Of a DNA stretch of 13,911 nt, positions 1 to 8,336 are shown one piece after another. The notes below the pieces were generated by a model that did not search any database, was not told the origin of the DNA, and saw only the letters and a program-made list of their open reading frames with translations. Source of the stretch: Funneliformis mosseae. Taxonomy: Eukaryota; Glomeromycota; Glomeromycetes; Glomerales; Glomeraceae. Made by a program: the position numbers and the translations under genes. The first letter of the stretch is position 1. The number at the start of each line of letters is the position of its first letter. The stretch is taken from the NCBI GenBank assembly GCA_910592005.1, contig CAJVPP010002670.1:1-13911 (forward strand), given 5' to 3'.

Positions 1-49
1 CTGGAAAATTTAAGGGGTAGTTATATAATAATTTTGGACGATCTCGGGC

Positions 50-76
50 GGTCGGATACTTATGACCGCTACTGTA
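50..76. repeat. Tc1/mariner-like terminal sequence, copy 1
   Basis: A 27-bp sequence ending in CTTATGACCGCTACTGTA. It recurs at 487-513 in the same orientation with a single G/A difference. Read on the other strand it begins TACAGTAGCGGTCATAAG, which has the style of a Tc1/mariner inverted end next to its TA target (known of the family). I saw no oppositely oriented partner, so the other end is either outside the window or lost. The transposon assignment is inference; the repeat is seen directly. Confidence 0.55.
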
Positions 77-486
77 TCTGTGAATTTTTTTAGAAAAGAG
101 AACTTAGAGTAAATTTGGTAAAAAGTTAATAAATACAAACATTATTTAAAAATTAAAAGAAAGAATACAGTATTATTGAAGTTCTCTAAATGTCTGTGTA
201 ATCTGTCTAAAATTCTATAAAAAATGTATAATAATTTCTAAAAAATTAATATATTAAAGAAATAATCTACATATTTAAGGAGTTTAGGCGTTAAATAATA
301 AAAAATGAAATTATTTACATAAAAAAAGATTATTTTTTTTTGAAATATATAAAATCTACCGATCATCTAACTTCTAAATGATACATGATAAAAATTTATA
401 ATTTTACAAATTATCAAGGTTAGTATTGAATTTAAATTTAAAAAAAAATTTAATAGATATTATTAATTAACTTTAAGAATATGAGG

Positions 487-513
487 GGTCAGATACTTAT
501 GACCGCTACTGTA
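487..513. repeat. Tc1/mariner-like terminal sequence, copy 2
   Basis: Second copy of the 27-bp sequence at 50-76 (26 of 27 identical), preceded by GAGG and ending CTACTGTA. The flanks of the two copies differ, and the 410 bp between them are AT-rich with no coding frame. Two right-hand ends in direct orientation suggest either two independent insertions or a partly duplicated end. No transposase is visible nearby. Confidence 0.55.
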
Positions 514-555
514 GTTTGAAATTTTACATTTTATTTTTATTTTATTCTTTTTACA

Positions 556-669
556 GCTCGTTCATTTCTTAAATATTGGTTTCGAAAAAAGGATGTTTCG
601 TTTATCGCATATACATATTGCAATATTGCAGATGTAACATTTGATTATATTAACCAAAGAATAAGATAG
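556..669 (+). other. Possible terminal exon fragment, unidentified
   Basis: A 37-codon frame runs from just after a good splice acceptor (pyrimidine run then TTTACAG, ending at 556) to a TAG at 667-669. Its composition is mixed and protein-like (for example SFLKYWFRKK and DVTFDYINQR), unlike the poly-Lys/Asn/Phe that AT-rich noncoding DNA normally gives. There is no start codon and no exon upstream in the window, so it would be the last exon of a gene whose 5' part is lost or outside. I do not recognise the protein. It may be chance. Confidence 0.2.
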
Positions 670-1500
670 AGCTTCTCAAATATATCAAATAAAATAATAA
701 GAGTCACTAAAAATAATAGTAGAGCTTGTTAAGGATTTTTTTTTTATATTTCCACCGGCATCCTGAACAAGAATACATGAAGTAAAAACGATTTCTACGT
801 GAATAAGTATTATCGATTTCTTTATTGCTATTAAGAATGTTATTATCGTTAGAATCAGCCTGACATACGAATTATAGCAGTGTAACCTAATGATGCGAGT
901 AAAGTATTTATTCTGACGTTTGCGTGTTGTATACGAGATCTTTTATTGCACGAAATTTATAAAAGTTACGTGGCAAATTGAAAATTATGCTGTGAGGAGT
1001 CGTAAAAGTAATTAATAAAGTTAGTCTCTTAATATAACCATGGTAAAATAACATGTAATGGCATGTGCACCAGCTGCACATATTTTATATATCCCCATAT
1101 AGAAATTACAAGAAATTTCATGACGCGTATAGAACTCTGCGCTTTCTTTTAATACGGCTTAAAATATTTTCCTAAATCGCCTAAATCGTAAACTCGTTTA
1201 TTGCCGTCAATATGTCATTTATTCCAAATAATTGATGAAAGTAAGAAAGATAAACGCGCTTTAAAGTATTTGATTGTAGATTGTGGAATTGTGCAATTAT
1301 GTAAGCCTAGGATTATAAATGAAGCTTTTATATATCTACTTGTTGCAAAAATATAAAAATATAGATGGTCATAACAAACGTGGATTTTTTTTTATTTGGA
1401 AAGATTTACGTCAATTTTTAGGTTAAATATGGTTGTTGAAAAAAAAAATCCATAAATTATTTTTTTTTTTTTCATTCTCCCATTCTTCAAACAAATTGAA
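670..1500. other. Intergenic region upstream of the BTB gene
   Basis: About 830 bp without a convincing gene. It should contain the promoter of the BTB gene starting at 1501, but I see no TATA box at a fixed distance. Visible small structures are a 7-bp inverted repeat with 5-nt spacer at 1063-1081 (ATGTGCA/TGCACAT), a direct repeat CCTAAATCG at 1171-1188, and A/T tracts just before the start codon at 1441-1471. Confidence 0.5.
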
Positions 1501-3053
1501 ATGCATGACCAATTTTTAATAAAATTAAGCCAAAGCTATATCAAGTTGTTGGAAGATGATGAATTTTACGATGTTACGATTGAAGTTGGTGAAGATCCTG
1601 ATATAAAAATATTCCGCGCGCACATGAATATCTTATGCTATCGTTCCCCGTATTTGCGACGAGCTTTGGCTTCAAACCAAAAAAATGCTGATGATGTCTT
1701 GTCTCATTGTAAGTTGCCAAATATATCACCGGATATCTTTCAAGTTATTTTGATGTGAGTTTAATTCAAATAAAATATTATTGTATCTTCTTATTTTTAT
1801 TTTTTTTTTATTGATTTAAAAATTTTGAATTTTTTTTTTTTTTATCATATAGGTATATCTATGGTGGTATATTATCGTCAAGTGAATTAGACGCTTCAGG
1901 AATCCTTAAGGTCTTGAAAGCCGCTGATCATCTTCTACTTCAAGAACTCGTTGATTATTTACAAAAGTATTTAATTGAAAATGAATCGAAATGGATGGAA
2001 CAACATTTTGAACTCACTCATAAAACAAGTTTTCAATCAACTAATTTATTGGTTCTTCAACAATTTTGTACGGATTTAATGGTTAAATCACCCGAAAAAA
2101 TATTCCAATCACTTGATTTCTCTTTGCTTCCAGAAAAATCATTACTATCAATCATTAAGAGAGATGATTTACATATGAAGGAGGTTGAAATTTGGGGACA
2201 TGTATTAAGGTGGGGACAAGCACGAAATCCAACGCTCATCTCAGATCCCGCAACTTGGACGGATGATGATTTCAAAATGATGGAGAATACTTTACAACGA
2301 TGCTTACCTTTGATCAGATTTTTTAGTTTATCATCTAAAGAATTCACACAAAAGGTTCGACCATTTCAAAAATTGTTAAAGCTTCAACTTTATGAAAACT
2401 TGTTAAATTCTTATTTGGATCCTGATAATGAACCAATTGACGACATTTTATTCCCCAGGAGCATCAAAATCAATAACATCATTGACTCAAAAATCATTAA
2501 TATAAATATTGTTTCAATGATTTCAAGATGGATTGATAAAGTGGACGTTAATATTAAATTCTCTCATTTAAGAGAATTATATCTCCCATACAAATTTGAA
2601 TTACTATTGAGAGGGAGTCAAGATGGATTTAATCCAAAATCATTTCATGATTTATGCGATGATAAACCGATTACCGTCACCTTTATTAAAGTAAAAGAAA
2701 CAAGGGAAATACTGGGAGGATATAATCCTTTGAGATGGAAATCTACTAATGGATGGGGTAAAACTAAAGATAGCTTTATATTTTCATTTAAAAAGAAGGA
2801 TAGAGTGATCAAGGATGCGATCGTTAGCAATGTTGAGAATGTAAATCATGCATTAAGTTATTACAAACTATGTGGACCATGTTTTGGCGGTGATCTTATG
2901 ATATGTTCATCAAGTGACGACTTTATAGGAATTGGTGAATACGACGACATTTATTGTAAAAAAGTTTATTATGAAAAAAAGATAAGGGATACCGAAGGGG
3001 TGTTCTCTATATATGATTATGAGGTATTTCAAATCATAAAGAGGCAAATATAA
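1501..3053 (+). CDS. BTB-BACK-TLDc domain protein, two exons
   Basis: Join 1501-1754 with 1853-3053 for a 484-residue protein ending in TAA. Residues about 20-120 form a BTB/POZ domain (DVTIEVG, then FRAHMNILCYRSPYLRR, then YIYGG after the splice). About 150-260 is a BACK-like helical region (SPEKIFQSLDF, LPEKSLLSIIKRDDL). About 295-481 is a TLDc domain (LLLRGSQDGF near 335, GGYNPLRW near 373, GPCFGGDLMI near 426, DYEVFQI near 473). In this family BTB-BACK proteins usually act as cullin-3 substrate adaptors; TLDc is linked to oxidative-stress resistance and to V-ATPase binding. Its targets here are unknown. The start follows an A-rich leader, and the BTB domain begins at the usual distance. 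No stop or frameshift is seen. The family is greatly expanded in Rhizophagus-type fungi, so a paralogue-specific role cannot be inferred. Confidence 0.93.
1755..1852 (+). other. Intron inside the BTB domain
   Basis: A 98-nt GT-AG intron: donor GTGAGT at 1755, acceptor after a long T run ending ATATAG at 1852. It splits a codon after its second base (AT|G, Met85). Splicing joins the segment ending FQVIL to the segment starting YIYGG, restoring an unbroken BTB domain. Without splicing, the frame stops at 1756-1758. T-rich DNA fills most of the intron. Confidence 0.92.
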
Positions 3054-3741
3054 TTTTAGGTTGTATTTTGTTGATTTGAGACAGAATATGTTTAATTTTC
3101 ACTTATATACTCCTTTTATCTACAAGATGTCACCGGCATAATGGAAATCATTTGTCTTTATATTTTCTTTAATAGTTCTTTCAATAATTCTTGAGAACAC
3201 ATTTTACAAAGTTCCTGCTGCACTAATTCTACATTACAAAAATAGAAAAGTACCCTAGACATGTGGTAATAAAAGTACGTTTTTAGCTCAAAGAATCACG
3301 TGACAATTAAATGTATCGCGTAAAAAAATTTTTTCTTTTAAGAGATTTAATATAAATGTTTTTTACTAATTAAAAACTATTGTCAAATGACCAGCATACA
3401 CGAAGAAAAATTAATTCATGATTCCTTAAGGGTTCCTTAAGGGTTCCTGTTAATCGGACAAGCCATAATTACAATGTTTATAGCATGGTCTAATTCACAT
3501 GCATATTTATAAATCAAAGAAAATCATTTTACATTGTAACGAATGTATCTTTCATCTCAAAATGTGTGCTATAATAAAAACTCAGTATTCAATAAATGAT
3601 GTTTGTTAAGGACCAACCATTTTCAATCAATTTATTGTGATAAATTAAATTTCTTCTCATTAATATATACATATAAAAAAAACAAATCAATGCACAAATA
3701 TTCATTCCTACCTATCTTACTCTATTTACAATATAATACCA
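3054..3741. other. Intergenic region between convergent genes
   Basis: About 690 bp between the 3' ends of the BTB gene (+) and the coiled-coil pseudogene (-). I see no gene. It contains an 11-bp direct repeat TTCCTTAAGGG twice at 3422-3443 followed by a partial third unit, and a CACGTG hexamer at 3298-3303. Both 3' ends must have their polyadenylation signals here, but AT-richness prevents assigning them. Confidence 0.5.
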
Positions 3742-4104
3742 TTACCTAGAAGCATCAATTCCAATAGGAACAAAAATAACAATAATAAATATTAACAAAA
3801 TCAAACGAGATACATCCACTTTTCTCTCCAACTTATGATATCTTTCCGCAAGCTCATAATGTTCGCCATGTAACTTTATGTAATTATCTTGAAATTTGGG
3901 ATAATTGTCAAGTTGAGATTTGATTCAACCCGAAGCCTTGCCAAACTTTCCTCAGATTTTATGTATTCTGCAAAAATTTCTTTGACACGTTTAGTGGAAT
4001 AGACGTTTTGAATCATACCATTATTGAGCGTTGTGTCGTCGGTACGTAGTGCAAGGTTTTCTTTGTATTTTTCCACGATCATTAGTAGTTTTTGGAGCAT
4101 CCAT
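3742..4104 (-). pseudogene. Broken copy of coiled-coil tail-anchored protein
   Basis: Paralogue of the intact gene at 4728-5192, same strand, about 620 bp downstream of it. Its ancestral start at 4104-4102 reads Met-Asp-Ala, as in the intact copy, but that frame soon stops. A second frame (from an ATG at 4100, 74 codons) carries the coiled-coil core with EIFAEYIKSEESLARLRVE, matching LFETYIKAEEKLTRLRIE of the neighbour. Between 3923 and 3924, 10 nt are missing relative to the intact copy. After this the protein-like reading moves to a third frame, with YPKFQDNY, a further heptad region and a C-terminal hydrophobic segment (ILLIFIIIVIFV), ending at TAA 3744-3742. A block at 3881-3914 is 33/34 identical to 4879-4912. 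The middle of the N-terminal half is also shorter than in the intact copy. Splicing or sequencing error could restore one break, but both are unlikely. Confidence 0.75.
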
Positions 4105-4727
4105 AATATTCAAGTGAATTCTTTTTAGCGAAATTTTTTTTTTCTTTTTTTTTGTTCACAAAAAAAAAAAAAAGGCGCTAATATAAATTAATAATCCCTC
4201 GTGGAGCTTCCTCGTGTTCGATACATATTTAAGTAAAATCAAAAACTTTTTGTATATGGTAAAAAGGATATGGTCGATTCCTTATTAGAAATCTCGAGAT
4301 TCTATACAATATTAAGATCAACATTTCAAGTAATTTTACCGATATCGTAAAATAACTTGTGTATTTCTTTTTTTATTAGTGACATAATTCATGTCTAACG
4401 AAGTGTAGAATCGTATCGAATAATTCTTTTAAATATTTGTTTATGGGATCATAGTGAATGTCAATTAATCCAATGAATCTGTGGCTTGTTCGGGGCAGAA
4501 ACTGAACATTCTTATAAACTTGAAGGTAAAATCGTTTTAATTTTTATTAAAATTTTTAACCACGGGAAATCGTGTTGAGTAAAATAAGACAACAATATAA
4601 AAAGAACAAATTAATCCATATCCATCTGTAACATATCCTATACATTTTCTAATGAGAACAATTTCAAAAAAAAAAAAAAAAATTAATTCATCTACATCAT
4701 CATATCAATAAAGTTCAAGTCGGATTC
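4105..4727. other. Intergenic region within the tandem pair
   Basis: About 620 bp between the two coiled-coil paralogues. It should include the promoter of the broken copy and the 3' end of the intact copy. A-rich and T-rich runs flank both genes (4135-4174 and 4668-4682). I see no frame, RNA gene or repeat unit here. The sequence just before the two Met-Asp-Ala starts is weakly similar (both have a short A-run and ATTTC), which fits a duplication that included the leader. Confidence 0.45.
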
Positions 4728-5192
4728 TTATACAAAGATCACGAGCCAAACGAATCCCAACAGTAATAAAAACACGAAAAGATTAAAAATTTCCTCATCT
4801 TCCTTGGACCATTTATATTTTTTTGAAATTTCAGCGAGGTTTCCCTTAAGCACGTTATTTTCATCAAGCATTTTTAAATAATTATCTTGAAATTTGGGAT
4901 AATCGTCAAGTTTAGCTTTGAGGTTTATGTTTTCAATTCGAAGTCTTGTCAATTTTTCTTCGGCTTTTATATACGTTTCAAAGAGTTGTTTGATGAGATC
5001 AAAATATTCATTATGCTGCTTTAAATATATATCTTGAATCGTGCTTTCAATATGAAGGTTTTCCAAGTTTGTTTTAAATCTCTCAGAAATTTTCTTGATC
5101 ATCTCTTCATGTTGGTTTACGGTATCATTGATGCGTTCGAGTTCTTTATTTTGAAACTCAAAGTAATTATTATTTAAATTTTGTGCATCCAT
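4728..5192 (-). CDS. Small coiled-coil protein with C-terminal anchor
   Basis: A 154-residue protein in one exon. Residues about 10-135 are charged and heptad-like (NKELERINDTVNQHEEMIKK, LTRLRIENINLKAKLDD), pointing to a long coiled coil. The last 18 residues, about 137-154, are one hydrophobic segment (NLFVFLLLLGFVWLVIFV) ending at the stop. There is no N-terminal signal. This is the layout of a tail-anchored protein with its coiled coil in the cytosol; the membrane is unknown. I prefer the start at 5192-5190 because Met-Asp-Ala is conserved in the downstream paralogue. The frame could open at 5255, but those 21 extra residues come from poly-A-derived Phe/Lys codons. I do not recognise a named family. 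Tethering or SNARE-like roles are possible but unsupported. Confidence 0.72.
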   Translation of the reverse strand: MDAQNLNNNYFEFQNKELERINDTVNQHEEMIKKISERFKTNLENLHIESTIQDIYLKQHNEYFDLIKQLFETYIKAEEKLTRLRIENINLKAKLDDYPKFQDNYLKMLDENNVLKGNLAEISKKYKWSKEDEEIFNLFVFLLLLGFVWLVIFV

Positions 5193-5640
5193 AACAAGAA
5201 ATTTCATGAAAAAATTATTTTGTTGGAAAAAAAAAAAGTCAACTTTATGTTTCATTGTCGTAGTAGTTACTTATTTAGGGTTACGTGAACGTTCTGACAG
5301 CCTTTTTAGTTGTTAACAATAATATATTTACAGATCAGTCTTAATTAGGAAATTTAAATTTATTATAGAAAACGAAAATTTTATATTTTTATTTGTAAAA
5401 TATTTACAATTTTTACTGGAATATCTATATTTGTTAAATAAACCGAACCTAACTTTGATTTAAGTTTATGAGAAACCTCAATATTATGTATGACTTTATT
5501 TATGCGACCATGACAGATTATCAACAAAATCATCTGGTTTTGTAAATTTTAATATCCGTTGTACATTCCCTATGCTGTGCTTCTGATGCCATTAATATAT
5601 TGTTTATCTTTTAAAATTGTTTTCAGCTTATATTTACTCT
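5193..5640. other. Upstream region of the coiled-coil gene
   Basis: About 450 bp of AT-rich DNA that should hold the promoter of the minus-strand gene ending its leader at 5193. I see no gene, clear TATA box or repeat. A run of 11 A at 5227-5237 on the plus strand lies in the presumed 5' leader. Confidence 0.4.
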
Positions 5641-5769
5641 TCATTTAAATATCAAATTCACGTTGGCCTGAATAACAATATATTCTCTTAAACCTACTAC
5701 AATATCTTCTAAAGAAACACGAGGATCGTATTCAAACTTATTACAATTGGACAACAAGGTCCGAAAACA
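5641..5769 (-). other. Protein-coding remnant, possible CCxxC motif
   Basis: A minus-strand frame of 42 codons to a TGA at 5643-5641 reads as real protein (NKFEYDPRVSLEDIVVGLRE) without the usual AT-bias residues. Just upstream, in another frame, is VFGPCCP. Assuming one lost base near 5745, the two join as CCPNC-NKFEYDP, a zinc-ribbon-like start. There is no usable start codon, and stops lie close upstream. I do not recognise the family. It sits on the same strand as the cysteine-rich pseudogene at 6515-6800 and could belong to the same relic, but 750 bp of noncoding-looking DNA separate them. Confidence 0.3.
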
Positions 5770-6514
5770 TTATTATTAAAAGCATTTCACATTTAATTCC
5801 TCGTGTCATTTGATATGACGGCTCGAAGACGATATTCAATTTTCCTCGTCCTTTATATGGACATACTTAAAGGTATGTCAATAGGAAGTGGAATTTCAAG
5901 TGGTAAATTCATATCAATTTGGTCGGTTGTCCTAATAATTTTTTTATATAAATATGGCGGATTTCTTAAAAAACCCAAAATACATCACCCGCCCCTCTTG
6001 AAATAACACATAAATTCCTTTAATCCCTTCTTTGTTTTCTCTTACGATTCTTGCGATATTATCCCTTTCGCCATTTTAAATTTATAATTTTTCTATTTTT
6101 TCCGATTTTTCCGATTTTGTAATTATTGCGTAGTTTATTTTAATTAATTAGACTTTAAATTAGTTAGCATTCATTGAATTTAATAAATTGACATAACGAA
6201 ATATAGAGCGCCGACGTTTAGTCAATATTGATATATTGAATTAATGCCGTCCTTGTCAGTTTTACGAAAATTCAGGATTTTTTTTTTTTTTTTTTTTTTT
6301 CAAGTAAATTTTTATCACGTGACATTACATAATAAACTGAAGTATTGTTCACGTGCATGAGATCATAAAAGACGAAAACGTGATAAATGAGGTGATGTGG
6401 TACCATGATTCACTTGTAACTACCATAAATCTGGGGCTTGACGATAAATTCGAAAAATGTGAATTTGTTACATATTTTTTTCGTGACCTTTTTGTTACTT
6501 GAAATTTAACATCT
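5770..6514. other. Intergenic, low-complexity DNA
   Basis: About 745 bp with no gene I can support. A plus-strand frame at 5803-6006 has one hydrophobic stretch but nothing else gene-like. A run of 23 T lies at 6278-6300, and two CACGTG sites at 6317-6322 and 6351-6356 flank a 40-bp interval. The T run could be the poly-A tail of a retroposed sequence on the minus strand, but I see no body for it. Confidence 0.4.
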
Positions 6515-6800
6515 TTACCACGGCGTTTTCTTATTTAAAACTGTTGTATGACATTCATTGCAACAATAGTAATATACTTCATCACATTAACTTTAGTAGA
6601 TTCATCACATTCACAATCATTTTCCGATACTTTTCCACATTGAAAGCAAATATCTTCAAATAAACTTCCATGGGATTTCTACATGTCAATTTATCATCAA
6701 TTTATACATTTTCAAAAATTCTCCTTATATCATCATTAATATCTTTCATTTCTGTGCTTGAATTTGCTTAAGCTTCAAAAGAATCACCGCATATATCATA
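6515..6800 (-). pseudogene. Decayed cysteine-rich (zinc-ribbon-like) protein
   Basis: Read on the minus strand from 6800, a protein-like series CGDSFEA, EMKDINDDIRRIFENV, CRNPME, FEDICFQCGK, NDCECDES and CCNECHTTV appears, but over three frames. In-frame stops lie at 6770-6768 and 6704-6702. A frame change falls near 6665, and another near 6570-6585. The last frame ends at TAA 6517-6515. The spacing of CxxC, CxC and CCxxC-H pairs suggests a zinc-binding module like those of transposon-encoded or plant/fungal orphan proteins. The family is not recognised. Alternatives are a multi-exon gene with tiny introns (no good splice sites seen) or chance, which the cysteine pattern makes less likely. 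Confidence 0.45.
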
Positions 6801-7072
6801 AAATACATATAAAAAAATTTACATGTGAAAAAAAAAATTCGGGTGACCGTATCAATTTTAAAATTTATGTCACGAGAATCTAAAAATTTTCTTTAACTGG
6901 CCTTATTGAAACATTTTTGCATAACGATTATATAACAATTACTTAATAAATCCTTCTGCTTACACAAAAATTTGTTTATAAATATAAACGAAAAGAACTG
7001 AAAGCATAGATTTGACGATATTTATCATCCGAACATTTCCATAATTCATACGGATTGGATTTGTATCATAAT

Positions 7073-7291
7073 CTAAACTTTGGTCCTATTCCTTGTATTA
7101 TGTATTTGTTTTGCATATAAAGGTTGTTGTGCAAGAAATCTAAGGTTTAACAAACCAGCGATTGAAACCTTGTTTGAAATACCAAGATAACTTAGTTGAA
7201 AAGTTTCTCGTCCTAATTGATAAGAGAAATATGCAAATGGGGTAAATTCTTTATATAATGAACGGTTGGGTCCTCGAAGAAGACTAGTCAT
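7073..7291 (-). CDS. Hypothetical 72-residue protein
   Basis: An intact frame from ATG at 7291-7289 to TAG at 7075-7073. The composition is balanced (MTSLLRGPNRSLYKEFTPF, then QLGRETFQLSYLGISNK, then LLNLRFLAQQPLYAKQ), with Gly, Pro, Arg and Gln that AT-rich noncoding DNA rarely gives. No signal peptide or membrane segment is seen. The basic, Arg/Gln-rich end could suit a small mitochondrial or ribosome-associated protein, but this is speculation. An A/T-rich leader precedes the start. No neighbour suggests a role; the hAT element begins about 120 bp upstream of its start codon and could affect its promoter. I recognise no family. Confidence 0.45.
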   Translation of the reverse strand: MTSLLRGPNRSLYKEFTPFAYFSYQLGRETFQLSYLGISNKVSIAGLLNLRFLAQQPLYAKQIHNTRNRTKV

Positions 7292-7413
7292 ATTATTTTT
7301 TTAAAATATGAAATGAGGTCTTCTATAGAAATTGGAAAAGTTATTGTTATATTTAAAAAAGAAATTTAGTCGATAGGTTATGAATATTACGTTTTATTCG
7401 ATACTCTTTTTAT

Positions 7414-7426
7414 TAGAGCTTAGATC
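7414..7426 (+). repeat. hAT left terminal inverted repeat
   Basis: TAGAGCTTAGATC, the exact reverse complement of 8334-8346. It is preceded by CTTTTTAT, the left copy of the probable target duplication. Confidence 0.88.
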
Positions 7427-7432
7427 TCGTGA

Positions 7433-8164
7433 ATGATTGTGGGTTTTATATATCCAGCTATTGAAAAACTTAAAAAAGAATTTGCGCATTAGTTTCAAAC
7501 AATATGCAAGCTAATATTGATCTAGAATCACCAGATGATGCATTTGATGAACATAATTTTGAAGACGCAATGTAAGAAAATGAACATGGAGCTACAAGAA
7601 AGATTAAAATCAATAATCCTGTAAATACTAATGGATTAGTAAATTCCATTAAATCCGATTTGTATAAAGCATTACAATCATATATTCCTGCTATTGAAAA
7701 AGAAGGACTTTTGGCAGTAATACTAGATCCAAGATGGAAAACTTGGCATTTACTACAAATGAGGATGCATATGAAAATGCAAAATCTTCAAGTTTTATAA
7801 GAGTGAATGAAAATTCTGATAATAGTTTATTAGGAGCAAATAAAAAGAAAAATCGCCTTTATCAAAGAAGTATTTTGAATCAAAATGATGAGATTGACCG
7901 ATATTTAACAATTGCTCAGCAACCAAAAAGTATCAATGCTTTAAAATGGTGGATATACATAAAAAAAGAATTTCCAATTTTATCTGATTTAGCACGAAAA
8001 TATTTGACAGTACAGGCCACATCAGCTACAAGTGAAAGGTTATTTAGGTATGTGGGAAGGGAAATATTATGACTGCCAAACGCACCTCTATAAAGCATAA
8101 TTTATTTGGGTTTCTAATTTATATAAAGAGAAACGGGCCGATTGTAGGTAGAATGTTTCATTAA
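7433..8164 (+). pseudogene. hAT transposase, C-terminal fragment, broken
   Basis: The sequence reads through several frames as the C-terminal half of a hAT transposase. GFIYPAIEKLKKEF at 7442-7483 ends at TAG 7490. NGLVNSIKSDLYKALQSYIP, then GLLAVILDPRWK (the family's LDPRFK-like motif), follows a TAA at 7573. A one-base loss near 7742 moves to the frame at 7734-8072, with DEIDRYL, a WW pair at 7947-7952, KEFPILSDLARKYL and ATSATSERLF at 8016-8045. These make up the hAT C-terminal dimerisation domain. A tandem GGGAA at 8054-8063 then adds 5 nt; beyond it the protein resumes with MTAKRTSIKHNLF and ends at TAA 8162-8164. With at least two stops and three frame changes, it is dead as transposase. 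Confidence 0.88.
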
Positions 8165-8235
8165 GTAATAGATAATTGGTTACATTTAGAACAGCCAATA
8201 GCCGATAGCTTTAATAAATTACCGTAAAGGCGTAG

Positions 8236-8268
8236 TGAATATCCAATGAATATCCAATGAATATCCAA
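8236..8268 (+). repeat. Three 11-bp tandem units in the hAT right end
   Basis: TGAATATCCAA three times without a mismatch at 8236-8246, 8247-8257 and 8258-8268. It lies just inside the subterminal TATCCGGAT motifs of the hAT element and shares their TATCC core. Subterminal repeats in hAT elements are usually transposase binding sites (known of the family); that role here is inference. Confidence 0.8.
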
Positions 8269-8273
8269 AATTG

Positions 8274-8336
8274 TTATCCGGATTGAGTTAAAGGAATTAT
8301 ATCCGGATAATTCTCATTCTTTGAGATAATCCGGAT
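8274..8336 (+). repeat. Subterminal TATCCGGAT motifs of hAT element
   Basis: TTATCCGGAT at 8274-8283, ATATCCGGATAA at 8299-8310 and AATCCGGAT at 8328-8336, each centred on the palindrome ATCCGGAT or a close variant. The last one merges into the right inverted end. Only the right side has them; the left subterminal region is missing along with the deleted coding part. Confidence 0.75.

Noticed and set aside
2057..2347. Minus-strand frame of 96 codons
   Set aside because: It lies wholly inside exon 2 of the BTB-BACK-TLDc gene on the other strand and has no features of its own.
2645..2830. Minus-strand frame of 61 codons
   Set aside because: It is antisense to the TLDc domain and is a by-product of that coding sequence.
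5803..6006. Plus-strand frame of 67 codons with a hydrophobic stretch
   Set aside because: The second half is typical of translated AT-rich DNA (Lys, Ile, Phe, His), there is no domain, and a GTATGT inside gives no consistent exon.
6278..6300. Run of 23 T as a retroposon tail
   Set aside because: No retroposon body, target duplication or RNA polymerase III box is visible next to it; long A/T runs are common in this DNA.
7916..8098. Minus-strand frame of 60 codons
   Set aside because: It is antisense to the hAT C-terminal domain, which has far better protein evidence.
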